Shown: positions 9,705-21,160, counted from the stretch's first letter. The stretch is 64,000 nucleotides of DNA from Nematostella vectensis (GCF_932526225.1 NC_064042.1:2463001-2527000), one strand, 5' to 3'. Translations and numbers: made by a program. Notes: a model not told the origin generated them from the letters alone.

Positions 9705-11473
9705 CATTCAAAGAGAAAGCGTGAAAACCGACAATTGATTGTTTATTGCTAGTAACCACTGTGAGATGCGGGAATGCTCGAAACACAAGACCAAACTGTT
9801 GCACTTGTTGACAAGATTCGGGTAAATTGGGAGAAAGAAACCCTTTTGAGGGACTGTAACCTTTCTTGTTGTGTCCAGCATTCTAAATCATTCTCGAAGT
9901 CATCATAGGAGAAAGAAGCGCAAGTAGTACATGGCGTTGCGACTGAAAAGTGCAACACTTTCGAAGCTTTTGGTGTTTTCCCATCTCCTGCGGCGCTAAG
10001 CAGACGCTTGATTCTCGATTTTTCATTTTTGAATGCACTTTTGATTTCTATTTGTACAGACTGTAGATTATATCTTGCTCTTTGAAGCTTTGCAAAGTAC
10101 GATAGCATGGTTTACAAACAAACAAACAAGTCCTTTAGATTCTCTAAACTGTCAAAGTCAACTTCGAGACACAGTTGGATTATTTCGCCCAGGTTGAGGG
10201 AAGATTTCCCGAATATATAGATTTTGTCCTTATCTCTTTACAACAAATAAAACAATAGTTGTCGATGTTTTGGATCTTCTTTGTAGTAATATTCATTGCT
10301 ATCTATTATTTGGGAACTCTGTCGCTCAACTGTTTTGAATTTGTCGAATTCTCAGCTGAGGTTTTCTCAGCTGAGTATGATTTCGCGCTAAAACAAAATG
10401 ACAGTTCAATGGAATTTTTATTGGCTCATTGTACAATGGAGAGACATTTTATTGGATTAGCCGTTTGACATCATCTTGATGTACAGACAATGTAAAAGGA
10501 ATGTAGTTCGAATCTGAGCAGCCCCTACGGGCAGGGAGCGCTGTGTGACTCCGACCGCTTGGGGCTGCGAAGGAGACAAGGTGAGTAGAAAGTAGAAACT
10601 AGAAATATAAGTTAAAACGGCCGAGGAGATGTTTAAAAGATTACTAGGTATAAAAAGCTGATCATGAAAGGTTTGACAGCCAATAGAGATATTTCCAATG
10701 CTAGAAATGTCACATAATTCATGATATATATTAACCGCGAGTAGAATGACAGTATATTACACAACAGTGTGTTACATACAGAAGCCCGAGTATCAGGCCC
10801 TTTTATCGTTCCCTATGAAGTATATACCGGGAAGCGTTAATTTATTTTTCCTCTCCGACTTTTGAAAAATGAAATCGCCTAAGTCTCGGGCTATACTAAC
10901 AGCGTACAACTTGCGGTACGGTAGCACGGTAAGTTTAGATACATAGCTATTTCTTCGCTGAAAATGAATATATATTGAATCATGTGACAATTCCAGCATT
11001 AGAAATGTCTTTTTAGGTGAATAACCTCTTGAAAATGTGTACAATATTGTGAACATTGCTACTTGAGCGAGTTCTCCACCCCTGGCATGTGTCGCTGCAA
11101 AAACCTCAGAGAAATTGTCCATTTCGGTATCGAATTAGAACAGAACGAGAATTTTCTTTGTCGTTTCTGAATATGGTTACTTGGTTTCCTAACTGAAAAA
11201 AAAACACTAGACCAGAATAAAAACAAACACTTTTTACCTGCATTCGGTTATTGACTGCTCGTTTCTCTTTTTTCAAATCATTTTTCCGCCTCGAAATGTC
11301 CTATAGAGCTCGCTTAAACAGTAGAGTTGTCTAAATGAATCCGGTTAGGTGTGCATTTTAGCAGCTTTTTGGCAGCTCTGCGAAACCTAGAACCAATTAA
11401 ACCGATATTTATTAATTTTATCTGGCATACCAATTATTAGAATTACCTTCCATTTTTCATCAACTCGAAGTCG
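9705..11473. other. Spacer downstream of opsin 2
   Basis: A minus-strand open frame at 9749-10108 (about 119 codons, rich in Lys/Ser) and another at 10793-11122 resemble no family I know. The missing TM7/C-tail exon of opsin 2 should lie here on the minus strand, but I found no NPxxY-like exon. It includes the inverted copy of the 4973 repeat. Confidence 0.35.
10503..10577 (-). repeat. Inverted-repeat partner 2
   Basis: Reverse complement of 4973-5058, covering GGGGCTGCTCAGATTC and GTCTCCTTCGCAGCCCC with scattered differences. The two copies lie 5.5 kb apart around the YR element. Confidence 0.7.
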
Positions 11474-11587
11474 CCCTGTTCATCGTACCCTGGGTACCGA
11501 AGGCTCCGAGCTTCCCGGCCTTCTCACTTCGCTCAAATCGTTGTCGCCGCGAAGCTCGGAGCCTCCAGTACCCAGGGTACCCTGTTC
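11474..11587. mobile_element. Palindromic MITE with possible 8-bp TSD
   Basis: Arms GTACCCTGGGTAC... and ...GTACCCAGGGTAC extend through GGCTCCGAGCTTC on both sides of a loop of about 40 bases. CCCTGTTC flanks both ends, which fits an 8-bp target duplication as in hAT-type elements (inferred). Confidence 0.65.
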
Positions 11588-11703
11588 GCAACTTACGCTT
11601 TGGCTTTACTAGCTTGAACTGGTTTCAATTCAATGTACCCCGCATAAGCCTACTATTAAATATAAATTGGTTGAAATGCGGCTAAAATGTTTCAAAAAGA
11701 CTG

Positions 11704-11820
11704 TTCGAGTATTTCCTTCACCTTACCGTGGGCTCAACATGACCGCTGACTCGAAAAAGACCGCCTCTTCGAGTATTTCCTTCACCTTACCGTGGGCTCA
11801 ACATGACCGCTGATTCGAAC
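11704..11820. repeat. Two-copy tandem duplication, about 62 bp
   Basis: TTCGAGTATTTCCTTCACC... occurs twice, spaced about 62 bases. It lies directly beyond the donor of opsin-2 exon 4 (11829). Confidence 0.8.
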
Positions 11821-11995
11821 AAAACTTACTGAGCTGAGCTTTGCGATGTGAGCAGGTGCCATGCTGATCAGACAGAGCCTCCTCCCCTCGCACGCTAGAG
11901 ATCAGGCTATAGAACATGTAGGGCGTCCACATCATCCCATTTACCACAAACGCAGCAACTACAATGCTGCTGTTCGCTCTGTAAACCTGTGCCAA

Positions 11996-12830
11996 GAATA
12001 CATGTCAGGAATGAGGCTACAACAAGTACACTGTGCCTCTATTCCAAGAATACATGTCAGAAATGAGGCTACAACAAGTACACTGTGCACCTATTACAAG
12101 ATTACATGTCAGAGATGAGGCTATACAATAAGTTCACTGTACACCTATTCCAAGAATACATGTCGGAGATGAGGCTATACAAAAAGTACACTGTGCACCT
12201 ATTCCAAGAATACATGTCAGAGATAAGGCTATACAACAAGTACACTGTGCACCTATTCCAAGAATACATGTCAGAGACTAGGCTATACATCAAGTACACT
12301 GTACACTTATTCCAAGAATACATGTCAGAGATGAGGCTATACAAAAAGTACACTGTGCACCTATTCCAAGAATACATGTCAGAGATGAGACTACAACAAG
12401 TACACTGTACACCTATTCCAAAAATACATGTCAGAGACTAGGCTATACATCAAGTACACTGTACACTTATTCCAAGAATACATGTCAGAGATGAGGCTAT
12501 ACAACAGGTACACTGTACACCTATTCCAAGAATACATGTCAGAGATGAGACTATACAAAAAGTACACTGTGCACCTATTCCAAGAATACATGTCAGAGAT
12601 GAGGCTATACAACAAGTTCACTGTACACCTATTCCAAGAATACACGTCAGAGATGAGGCTATACAACAAGTTCACTGTACACCTATTCCAAGAATACACG
12701 TCAGAGATAAGGCTATACAAAAAGTACACTGTGCACCTATTCCAAGAATACATGTCAGAGATGAGGCTATACAACAAGTTCGCTGTACACCTATTCCAAG
12801 AATACATGTCAGAGATGAGGCTAACATGTA
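11996..12830. repeat. 54-bp minisatellite filling opsin-2 intron 3
   Basis: About 15 units, mostly 54 bases with some shorter variants, occupy nearly the whole intron between exon 3 (ends 12887) and exon 4 (starts 11986). The unit length is a multiple of three, so both strands stay open: the plus reads YTVHLFQEYMSEMRLYNK-like, the minus YSLISDMYSWNRCTVYLL-like. The minus translation YSLIS equals the TM6 end of the adjoining exon (MFYSLIS), and the array begins at the exon-4 acceptor. The repeat is not a protein gene. Confidence 0.95.
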
Positions 12831-13899
12831 GGGCGTTCCCTATACATCTCGTTAACCTCAGGCTAGCCATGTTACCATCATGTTACCTGAAGTTTGCATC
12901 TTACAGAAGGCGAGACTTCAATGTTTGCTCCTTTCTCAGTGATCTGTTGGCGTAGCTTGCAATAGCAAAAGATCGTTACCCCGAGTGGAAGAATAAAACA
13001 AGCAAAGGAGGCAAAGACCAGATAGCTTAGTCCGCTGCCGTCCTCCGTCAGCCAGTTTGGCGCGCAATGCATACAGCCTGATCCGACTGTTATATCTCCC
13101 CAACCAATCAAAGGAAAGCAGAGAATACTCCCGGAGTATATCCAGGTGCCTGAAGAAGAAAATGATATTAAAGATGATTTAGATTTCTATGCAAACCATT
13201 CGAGGCCAAGGCAAGATAGATCATTGTTTTGGCGATAAAAGTGGCACAACTAAATTTTATCCCAACGCATACCTGCGATGATCTTTTTGGCGTGTTTTCT
13301 TGGACTGTCTTGATTTTCTTTTTCTGGAAGGAAGTCATGTGATCGTAGACCATGTATGTAAACGTTGCCATGGTAACAAACAGAGCTGTTCCTGCGACGC
13401 CACTGATATAACCGGTAACCAAGCAACCGAGCCTCCCTCCTGCCCACGTTCCTGTTACGATATAAAAATTTAGAATATATAAACTCTTAATGAACTGTTC
13501 ATTGAGAAAGTCCGAGTCGAAGTCGAGTCGATGACATCATAAATGTAGGCAGCCTCCAATCGACTAATACGAACATGGTCACGAAGGACACCGCCGACGG
13601 AGAAAACAATGGAATAGATTTTGGAATTCAAAATCCGTACGTGAAATTGCGTTCTCTCTGATAGATTTACAACCGTTCTCCGCCAAACCAAGACGTGAAA
13701 TTAAAAGTTTTTTGGTCTTGTGAGGATGGAAGCGGTTGAAGTATGGGTTGCCTTTGGTCCCGTCATCCATCAAACGCCAGTCAAGCGTAAACTTATAACC
13801 AACATGCCGGCCATGTGTTGGGGCAGTTTGCACACCGGCCTAACTCCGGCCCAGCACTCCGCCAGCATAGTTGGGCCAGCAATGTTGGCAGGGGCTGGC

Positions 13900-15440
13900 G
13901 CAGTTTACACAGGGCTCAAGTCTGAAGTTATGCGGTGGCTAATATATGCAGCTAGGCGCTTCAGTGGATTTTACCCTTGCTTACATGCGGGCTTATCGCG
14001 TAGTCGAAAAGCCGGCTGACGACAACCTTTTGTCAAACGACTGTAAACTCACCTTTCCCTGTTCGCTGTTGTAGTAATGTAGTTTTCGATTAATTTTGTC
14101 TGTTGCTGAGAATAAAGTCTAAATATTTTCATAATTTGTAATTTACAGCCAAGCTCTAAAGCTCGTGTCGCCGTTGTCGCATCTTAAAGTTCCTAATGGC
14201 TGACAACGGGACACCATTTAGATTGAAGTTGTTTTATTGAGAAAGTGAGAAAACCGAGAAACACAGAGATAAAAGGGACCTTTTATCAACGCGATCGAAA
14301 AATATGTTTTCGCGCGTGGCAATCAATTAATGGAATAACAAAACATTATAGTCAGAGACAGATAAAAATAAACTAAGGATATTATTTCTACAGTAGCGAA
14401 CGTAGTGGAGTTTACAGTGCAAACGTCCGCGTCCCATCCCCAGGCTCAAGAACAATCACTTATCAATCAGTCGTCAACGATTCAACGTGTCAGGACAATT
14501 GCCCTGAGCGCCAAATTCTAATGTTTATATTCTTACCCAAATCAAATATAATTCCTAGAGTTGTACACCTAAAATGTTTCTATCTACCGTAAAATAATGC
14601 TATACCTAGCTGTGTGCGCTCTAAAATACCAGCATTTTCGTCACAGCGCGAGAATATTTTATGCAGATGCCTTATAGATTATGAATAGCGCAAAATTTTA
14701 AATTTTGCACCGAAAAACGTGAGTGGACAGCAAATCACTAATTCATCAATCTCTTCACACAACTGTCTTGTTACCTGTGCAAAAATAGTTTTAATTTAAC
14801 TTATAATTTGTGACTGCTAGCGTGGCAGTGTTCTGATTATAATTGCAATATAGTGCCCGGGGTGGGAGGAGTTTTCCTTTTATAGCGGAACCTCGTGTTT
14901 TTTAGCATCCTCGGCGACACAGGGCGTCGCGGAGATCGGGCACACAAGGGGCGCGCCAGAAAAAAAAAGAGATCTGATTCCTTGCGCGCTCCCAGTGTGC
15001 CCGATCTACCCGACGCCCTTGGTCGCCGAGGATACTCTCGGAGAAAAGGCGAAAACCAGCTCAACTCACGTGAGGAACAGAGAATTAGACCCAGAACCCA
15101 GTGATCAACCATTATAATAAGTAGACCATCGAACCATCGAATAGCTCTATGCTATTGTGCGGGTCAGACTTACGTTTGTAAATAAGAATTTAGTAATAGT
15201 AATAAAATGATGACGATGATAACTCTCTGCCAACCACGCCACACAATCCCGCCATAAGGCATTCAGCCTTCTACACGTTAGCAAAAGTTGAATTTAGCCG
15301 ATTATGCAATTCTCCTTGTTACATAATGTACGTTAGACACGAGCCCCTCACGAGACTCTGTGCATAGACGATTACATAATCCCCAAACTGCCTTTAGAAA
15401 AGAAAACGATTTTGCATTAGCTAACCATTTTTTTATATTC
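13900..15440. other. Opsin-2 intron 1, partial
   Basis: A non-coding intron between 13452 and 15804. The 13790-13930 stretch holds imperfect repeats of a GGCAGTTTGCACA-type motif in both orientations. The MITE at 14906 and the tandem repeat at 15446 also lie in this intron. No further coding exon is seen. Confidence 0.45.
14906..15036. mobile_element. TIR element (MITE-like) with 40-bp arms
   Basis: Left arm ATCCTCGGCGAC..GGGCGTCG..GATCGGGCACAC and right arm are inverted copies with a few differences. The loop has an A-rich run. It sits inside opsin-2 intron 1. Confidence 0.75.
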
Positions 15441-15445
15441 GAATC

Positions 15446-15610
15446 AGAAAGGCATTCAGGAAAGCAAATAATTTGAATCCGAAAGGCGTTCAGGACAGCA
15501 AAATATTCGATACGGAATGGCATTCAGGACAGCAAAAAATTCGAATCCAAAAAAGCGTTCCAGACAGCAAATAATTCGAATCCGAAAGGCGTTCAGGATA
15601 GCAAAAATAT
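15446..15610. repeat. About 34-bp tandem repeat, five copies
   Basis: Diverged units of the form CCGAAAGGCGTTCAGGACAG followed by CAAATAATTCGAAT. It starts about 195 bases downstream of opsin-2 exon 1, in the intron. Confidence 0.85.
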
Positions 15611-15997
15611 TGTGAACATGAAAGTGCGTTTTCCTTTTTTTCTTACACGTCACAGACCGTTCTGTGATTTACAGACTGAACCTAATCGATGCATTTGTAT
15701 CTATCAGCAGAATAGACCAGCCCTTCATGGCTATTTCAGCTGAATTTGTGCACCTTATGCACAATTCACGGATATAGTTATATAGAATGCGTAGAAATAT
15801 TTACCTTTCAAAGACGAAATGAAGGACATCGGGTTACAATTGAGCAAAAGTACAAAGCTACACACAGTAATATTAATGAAATACGGTGAAAAAGGAAAGT
15901 GACTATTTCTCTTGAACACCATAAAAGCCATGATATTAACAGCTAAGTCCACCAGGAAACTGACAGCTACATACGCTGAAAACGCTCCTAACGCCAT

Positions 15998-16652
15998 GGC
16001 ATAAGTTTCCCGTTGTGTCTAAGAGACAGGGTCATAGAACTGGGTCATTACAAGTGGAAAACTGAAGTGGGTGTTATGCAACTCTACTTCATGGTAGCGA
16101 CGGCGCATGCGCTGTGTAAATCGGTATTTTTTATGTTTTCGAGCTCGTTGGCGCATGCGCGATATAGCGGTATTTTTAATGTTGTGTAACTCACGTAGCG
16201 TTACTGAGGAGCAAAATGATATTATAGGCAAATTTGCTGCATTATAAATTTACCCTAAAAAGTATGGGATCTAACCAGGGTCGAACAGATCGGCGAACTT
16301 TGAATAGGCTCTCGTTATATAACTATCGATGAAATACCAGGAGTTTTCAAACAGACTTCGTATCTTTCACGTGTTAAGACGTCGTCGTTGTCATAGCTAC
16401 ACCATTCTAGCCGTCAACGGGCGTTTTGGGTATCCGTTGATACCGTATGGCTGTCGTCTCTTCGTAAGGTCCCAATTCACTTTATAACATGCACACCCAT
16501 GGCTATATTTTGTATGCGAAGTGGATAAAAATCTATGTGTAATACGCAAAACGTGTATTGTAACTAAGAGGGAGTGCCGTCCCCTGAGCCTAGCTTTAGC
16601 GACTCCTAGAAAATTACACAAATCAACTTGTAAAGACTTTATTTGTTTGTAG
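15998..16652. other. Spacer between opsin 2 and the ARM-repeat gene
   Basis: It should hold the opsin-2 promoter (minus) and earlier introns or exons of the ARM gene (plus). Two short GCGCATGCGC-like palindromes lie near 16104 and 16151. I could not identify the exon that should precede 16653. Confidence 0.35.
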
Positions 16653-19600
16653 GTTTTATACAAAGTGCAAAGAGCTGGTAGAAACGAAGCTTTTCCTTCT
16701 TGTCAGAGAACTTCTGGTAAGGAAGCATCATGGGAATATAGCAATCTGAAATCTTACATCCGTAATCAACTTTCTAAAAAAAATCAAAGCATTTCTTGTA
16801 CTAAAATAGAATGATCGATCCCCGCCAAAATTAAAAAAAGAAACAATTTTTCTTACAGTCTCGTCTCAGCTCCAAAGAAAAGCCGGAAGTCACTAGTACC
16901 ACGTGGTCTCTCGTAGCTTCCGGTTTATCTGCTGTTGGTAATGTGTGTAGGGATGCGCACGCGCGTGGGCGGATCGCCGTTGACCAAAGCTGGTGGAGAG
17001 ATCTCTGTGGATTTATGGTGAGATACTTTTCGAGATGATCTTTCTGCAGTAAAGGTCTTATGCTTATGATGGATGACGCTTGTGCTGACGGCCGTGTGGT
17101 TACTTTCAGGATCGCTACAGTCCTTCAGCTTCAAGCGATGCCAGTGTCTGCCTGGCCGTCCATGCGTGCCTTGGTCTGTTGGCCAACATTAGCTCGCACA
17201 GTCCAGCTCTTCTTCAGGTTAGTCATGTTTTAACATAACCATACCCTATATCTCAAAATCATTCGTTACATGTCACGCAACAATTATGACGTGTCACGCA
17301 TTGTGTTACAAGTATCATAACGTTTCCGATTATCGTGGGTAATCTAGCGGAAACCTCCATGGCGGACGCATTTCTTGGTACCAAGGGTGTCCGTTATACA
17401 GAGGTCTCATTGTATGTTTGTTATGTGGTGGTCCCGAGGGTGTCCGTTATAGGGAGGTTTTTACTGTATGTTTGTTATATGGTAGTCCTGAGGATGTCCG
17501 TTATATGGAGGTTCCACTGTATGTTTGTTATGTGGTGGTCCCGAGGATGTCCGTTATATGGAGGTTCTACTGTATGTTTGTTATGTGGTGGTCCCGAGGG
17601 TGTCCGTTATTCGGAGGTTCCACTGTATGTTTGTTATGTGGTGTTCCTTAGGATGTCCGTTATAGGGAGGTTCCACTGTACGTTTGTTATGTGGTGGTCC
17701 TTAGGATGTCCGTTATATGAAGGTTACACTGTATGTTTGTTATCTGGTGTTCCCGAGGGTGTCCGTTATATGGAGGTTCTACTGTATGTTTTTTTTGTGG
17801 TGTTCCCGATGGTGTCCTTTATATGGAGGTTCCACTGTGTAATACAACACATCAAACATTACACCTTCTCTCTTCCCCGTGGTATTTTACCAGACCAAAG
17901 TCGATGAGCTAATGCGCAGTATCACTGCGTTACTTCCCTGCCGAGATGAAGATATTCTTGAGGTAAGAACACTTCAAGACGTGTATCGTCCAAACAGGGG
18001 CGGGGGCGGTGTTAATGTGATTATCAGTCCCTAGTGGGGAAGGCGTGCGTGACCCTAAGAGCGGCTGCTAAGCAGACTAGGGCGGAGTTAATGTGATTAT
18101 CAGTCGCTAGTGGGGAAGGCGTGCGTGACCCTAAGAGCGGCTGCTAAGCAGACTAGGGCGGTGTGGGTTCTTCATTTTTTTCTTTTTTGACAAAATTATA
18201 TATTTTCTTTCAAACTGCGTTTGCGTTGTCTTGTTTTTTGCATGGTTCAAAGTTAGCCTGAGTTGACAGCCGGACTTTACCCCGGGGTAAAATTCGGCTG
18301 TCAACGCAGTCTAGTTCAAAGTTTAAATATTGTTTTTCTAGCGTTCCCTGGCCGTTCTCCGGTTCATTCTTGCTTCCTCGGAAAACTCGATCAAGATAGT
18401 GCGACAGGAGAAACTCTACGTCTATTTCATCACTGCTTTACAGGTACTCCCATAAGTAATACTCATAACATTATTAGTTGCGGTTACAATAGTACAAACC
18501 CCCCACGATTAGCAACCTATACTTGTCGCAAAGAGACCATACATAAGTTGATGTCGTTTCAAATAATAAAGCTACAAAGTTAGTACATTTTGACTGCTTT
18601 TATTTTTCTGTGGTGCCACGCCCCCTTTTCCACTTGCCGCTCCTATTGTGAGTCTAAGGTGTAAATATGAATCATTTTTTAACTGCTTGTATTTTTTAGT
18701 CACCAAGGAAGAGCACCACTGTGCGTTACGCGCTCAAGTGTTTGGCGGTCTGTACACAAGATGACGAGGACGCGAGGCAAGCTGTGCTACAACACGGCGG
18801 TGAGATTGCATTACTTGTGGGTAATGGTGAGACTGCGTTACTTTTGGGTAATGGCGAGACTGCGTTTCTAGTGGGTTACTTGAGGCAATGGTAGTATTGC
18901 TTTAATTGCTGGGTAATAGTAAGATTGCGTTACTTGGGGTAATGATGAGATTGCGTTACCTGAGGTAATGACGGGATTGCGTTACTTGAGGTAATGTTAA
19001 GATTGTGTAAGGTAATGTTAAGATTGCGTTACTGATTAGTAATGTTGCGTTACCTGTAGGTCATGATAACATCGTGTTACTCGTAACTACTGTAAGCATT
19101 TTTCTCATCATTCATTTCTAATGATTGATGATTATTGACTAACAGTATAACCACGTGATCTAGCCCCGTGACCCACAGCCCTTGTGTTTTTTTAATATCT
19201 TTTGGGTAATGGCGATATTGCGTTACTAGTGGGTAATTGTAAGATCTAGTCCCGTGATCCGAAGCTCTTGTTTTAATATCTCTTGTTGTCAACTCGCAGG
19301 TATCGAGTCTCTAATGGGCTTGTTTGCTAGCGAGGACGAGGTGACTGTCGGGAATGCCGCCCTCTGCCTCAGCCACTGTGTCCTTCTGGGTAAGTCTCCC
19401 AGTCTGACAAGCTTTTCCCAAACCAATGTTTTTTTCCTCAAATTTACGGAATACTACTGTGAACCCTGAAAGGTCCCCCCCCCCCTATTTTAGAGGTAAA
19501 CCAGGCCCGTACCCAGGGTTTTTCTTGGAAGGAGGGTGCGAAATCCGAAAAAGTTTACCTAATTTTTCCAGGGTTGCTGGGGGGGGGGGGGGGAGGCAGT

Positions 19601-21048
19601 GAGTTCTCTTTTATTGACAGATAAAAATCTAACCACCCTCCGAAAGACGCCTTTGCAGTATCTTCACGGGACGTTTATTGTCGGATTTGGCTACGTACCA
19701 GAGTGATCTAGCCTATTCTTTATGGTTTTGTCTACAAATGGCACGTCCATTGGGAACCGAAAGTGGACCTTCGGCCGTTGTGGGGTAGGGGGAGGGTGCG
19801 TTCGCACCCTCTGCACCCCCCTGGGTACGGGCCTGTAAACCCGCATATTACAGGAAATTGGCATAAGTTTTGAGTTTGAGACGCATAAGAGAGAGCCTGC
19901 GAGAGTACGCGTTTAAAAAATCAGGATAGCAAGAAATTATTTTGGAGGATAAAACACCGAAAGACCGAATGAGTCCAGCCTTAAATAGAAGCACCTCAAA
20001 TGAAGTTCCCTCCATCAATAGGGAAAAAGGTCCCAGGTAAAACTAAATACAATGCACTAGCCAAGGGGAGAAAAAGTCTTTCCTTCAAGCCTGTATAATT
20101 TCTATTCACATGACGACTTTTATACAACAAAGCTAGCGAACCCGAGCTCAGATTGGTCAACAAACTTGGTGTTTTAAATGCACAAGCACGTTAGACATCA
20201 TTTCGGTTAAGGTGGCTCGCCGAGGCTGTTTTGGCTTAACAGCTTATACTAAGTTTCCTATAAAAAATCAATTTGAGGCGATTTTCGTTAATGTGAGAAT
20301 AAAGTTGTCACTAAATTGTCGTTCTTCCTACCATCTCGCAGGTGAAGTTTGTCGGAAGTTGGTCGCGACAGAAGTAGTTCAGATTCTACTCCGAAATGCA
20401 ACAAACGACAAGTTTAGTGTCGACGTACGACATAACGCTGTGCTGTGTCTTGCCAAACTGGCCAGCGGTGATTCCAGGTAGGCTAAAGTACCCCTAATAT
20501 GTCTCTCCAGTCCCTTTTGAGAAAAGCTCACGTACGTGTCACGTTTTTGTGTCGCGTAAATGTGTCACGCACGTGTCACGTACATGTGTTATGTACATGT
20601 GTCTCGTTCTTGTGTCACGTTCATGCGTCACGTACCTGTGTCGCGTACATTCCTCGCGCCGTTTCACGTACATTTGTCCCATGATAATATGATACAAATA
20701 ATAGTGATGCTGGTGGTGTTTATCAATACAATACAATAATATTTATATGACTCGAACCCCCAGAGAACTCAAACCCCCGATACCTCGAACTGCCCGGTAA
20801 CTCGAACCCCCGAAAACTTGAGCCCACGAAAACTCGAATCAGCGAGAACTCGAATCCGCGAGAACTCGAATCCCCGAGAACTCGAACCCCCAAGAACTCC
20901 AAAGAACTCGAACTGATTATTGTAACCATTAAGAGTTGGCGTGAATGTTTCCAACTTATTGATTTCTTTCAGACATTTGGACACGCTCAAAAGAATGAAC
21001 GGTCTAGAGATCATGCACACGATCTTCCAAGAGAAGCAAAACAGCTGA
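16653..21048 (+). CDS. ARM-repeat protein, C-terminal exons (TTC12-like), 5' incomplete
   Basis: Eight exons join with matching phases: 16653-16716, 17110-17217, 17894-17962, 18342-18443, 18700-18799, 19300-19389, 20342-20477, 20973-21048 (TGA). They give about 250 residues of helical ARM/HEAT-type repeats (ELVETKLFLLVRELL, CLAVHACLGLLANIS, ESLMGLFASEDEVTVGNAAL, VDVRHNAVLCLAKLASGDSR, ending RMNGLEIMHTIFQEKQNS). The pattern and ending resemble the C-terminal ARM region of TTC12, a cytoplasmic TPR/ARM protein needed for ciliary dynein arm assembly; this match is from memory and tentative. N-terminal TPR exons are not seen; the first exon starts inside a codon, so the gene continues upstream. 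Four of its introns carry minisatellites. Confidence 0.75.
17378..17836. repeat. About 54-bp minisatellite in intron
   Basis: Eight to nine units with GTGTCCGTTATATGGAGGTT and TGTATGTTTGTTATGTGGTG. The array lies in the intron 17218-17893 and ends about 57 bases before the acceptor. The long open frame over it is a repeat artefact. Confidence 0.93.
18008..18162. repeat. Two-copy tandem duplication, about 77 bp
   Basis: TTAATGTGATTATCAGTCCC...CTAAGCAGACTAGGGCGG occurs twice with very few differences. It starts about 45 bases after the donor at 17963, so it is a recent duplication. Confidence 0.9.
18800..19240. repeat. Minisatellite starting at a 5' splice donor
   Basis: Diverged units of roughly 27 bases (GTGAGATTGCGTTACTTG then GGGTAAT) start at the very GTGAG donor of the exon ending 18799 and run to about 19080, with one more unit near 19205. 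The acceptor side is also duplicated: GATCTAG..CCGTGA...TTTTAATATCT at 19157-19205 and again at 19240-19285. Confidence 0.85.
19502..19838 (+). mobile_element. TIR element, CAGGCCCGTACCCAGG family, copy 1
   Basis: Ends CAGGCCCGTACCCAGG and CCTGGGTACGGGCCTG are perfect inverted repeats. The interior includes GGACGTTTATTGTCGGATTT, found inverted in the copy at 51350-51604. Non-coding; the mobilising transposase is unknown. Confidence 0.88.
20506..20912. repeat. Two short-unit tandem arrays in one intron
   Basis: 20506-20660 repeats GTGTCACGTACAT-like units (about 12-14 bases). 20750-20912 repeats GAACTCGAACCCCC-like units (about 17 bases). Both lie in the intron between exons ending 20477 and starting 20973. 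Confidence 0.85.
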
Positions 21049-21160
21049 CACGTTTCCAACGTTTTTGTTACGTTTTTGTTACTTTGTTACCATGCACCAA
21101 TTAAATTTGTAATTCATAAAAAAAACGTATTTAATTATTACTTGAATTTGTAACGGGAAG

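Larger units (their letters stand above)
11830..15997 (-). pseudogene. Opsin-like GPCR (opsin 2), multi-exon, frame-broken
   Basis: Four exons fit an opsin closely related to the one at 2 kb. Exon 1 15997-15805 (ATG; TM1-TM2, phase-1 donor), exon 2 13451-13273 (TM3, GCLVTGYISGV), exon 3 13149-12887 (TM4-TM5, CAPNWLTEDG), exon 4 11986-11830 (TM6 WTPY, then TM7 with HIAKLSS including the retinal Lys). Two frame breaks are visible. In ICL2, TM3 is in one frame but the donor end AKKIIAG, which joins TWIYS in exon 3, is in another. In ECL3, EEALSDQ and APAHIAK are out of frame by one. Arg3.50 is replaced by Val (M-V-Y). No exon for NPxxY and the C-tail was found. Likely a decayed gene, unless the frame breaks are sequence errors. 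Confidence 0.8.

Noticed and set aside
12085-12955. Long open frames of 18-residue repeats on both strands
   Set aside because: They arise from a 54-bp tandem repeat inside an opsin intron; the unit length is a multiple of three, so all copies stay open. No start context or flanking coding exon supports a gene.
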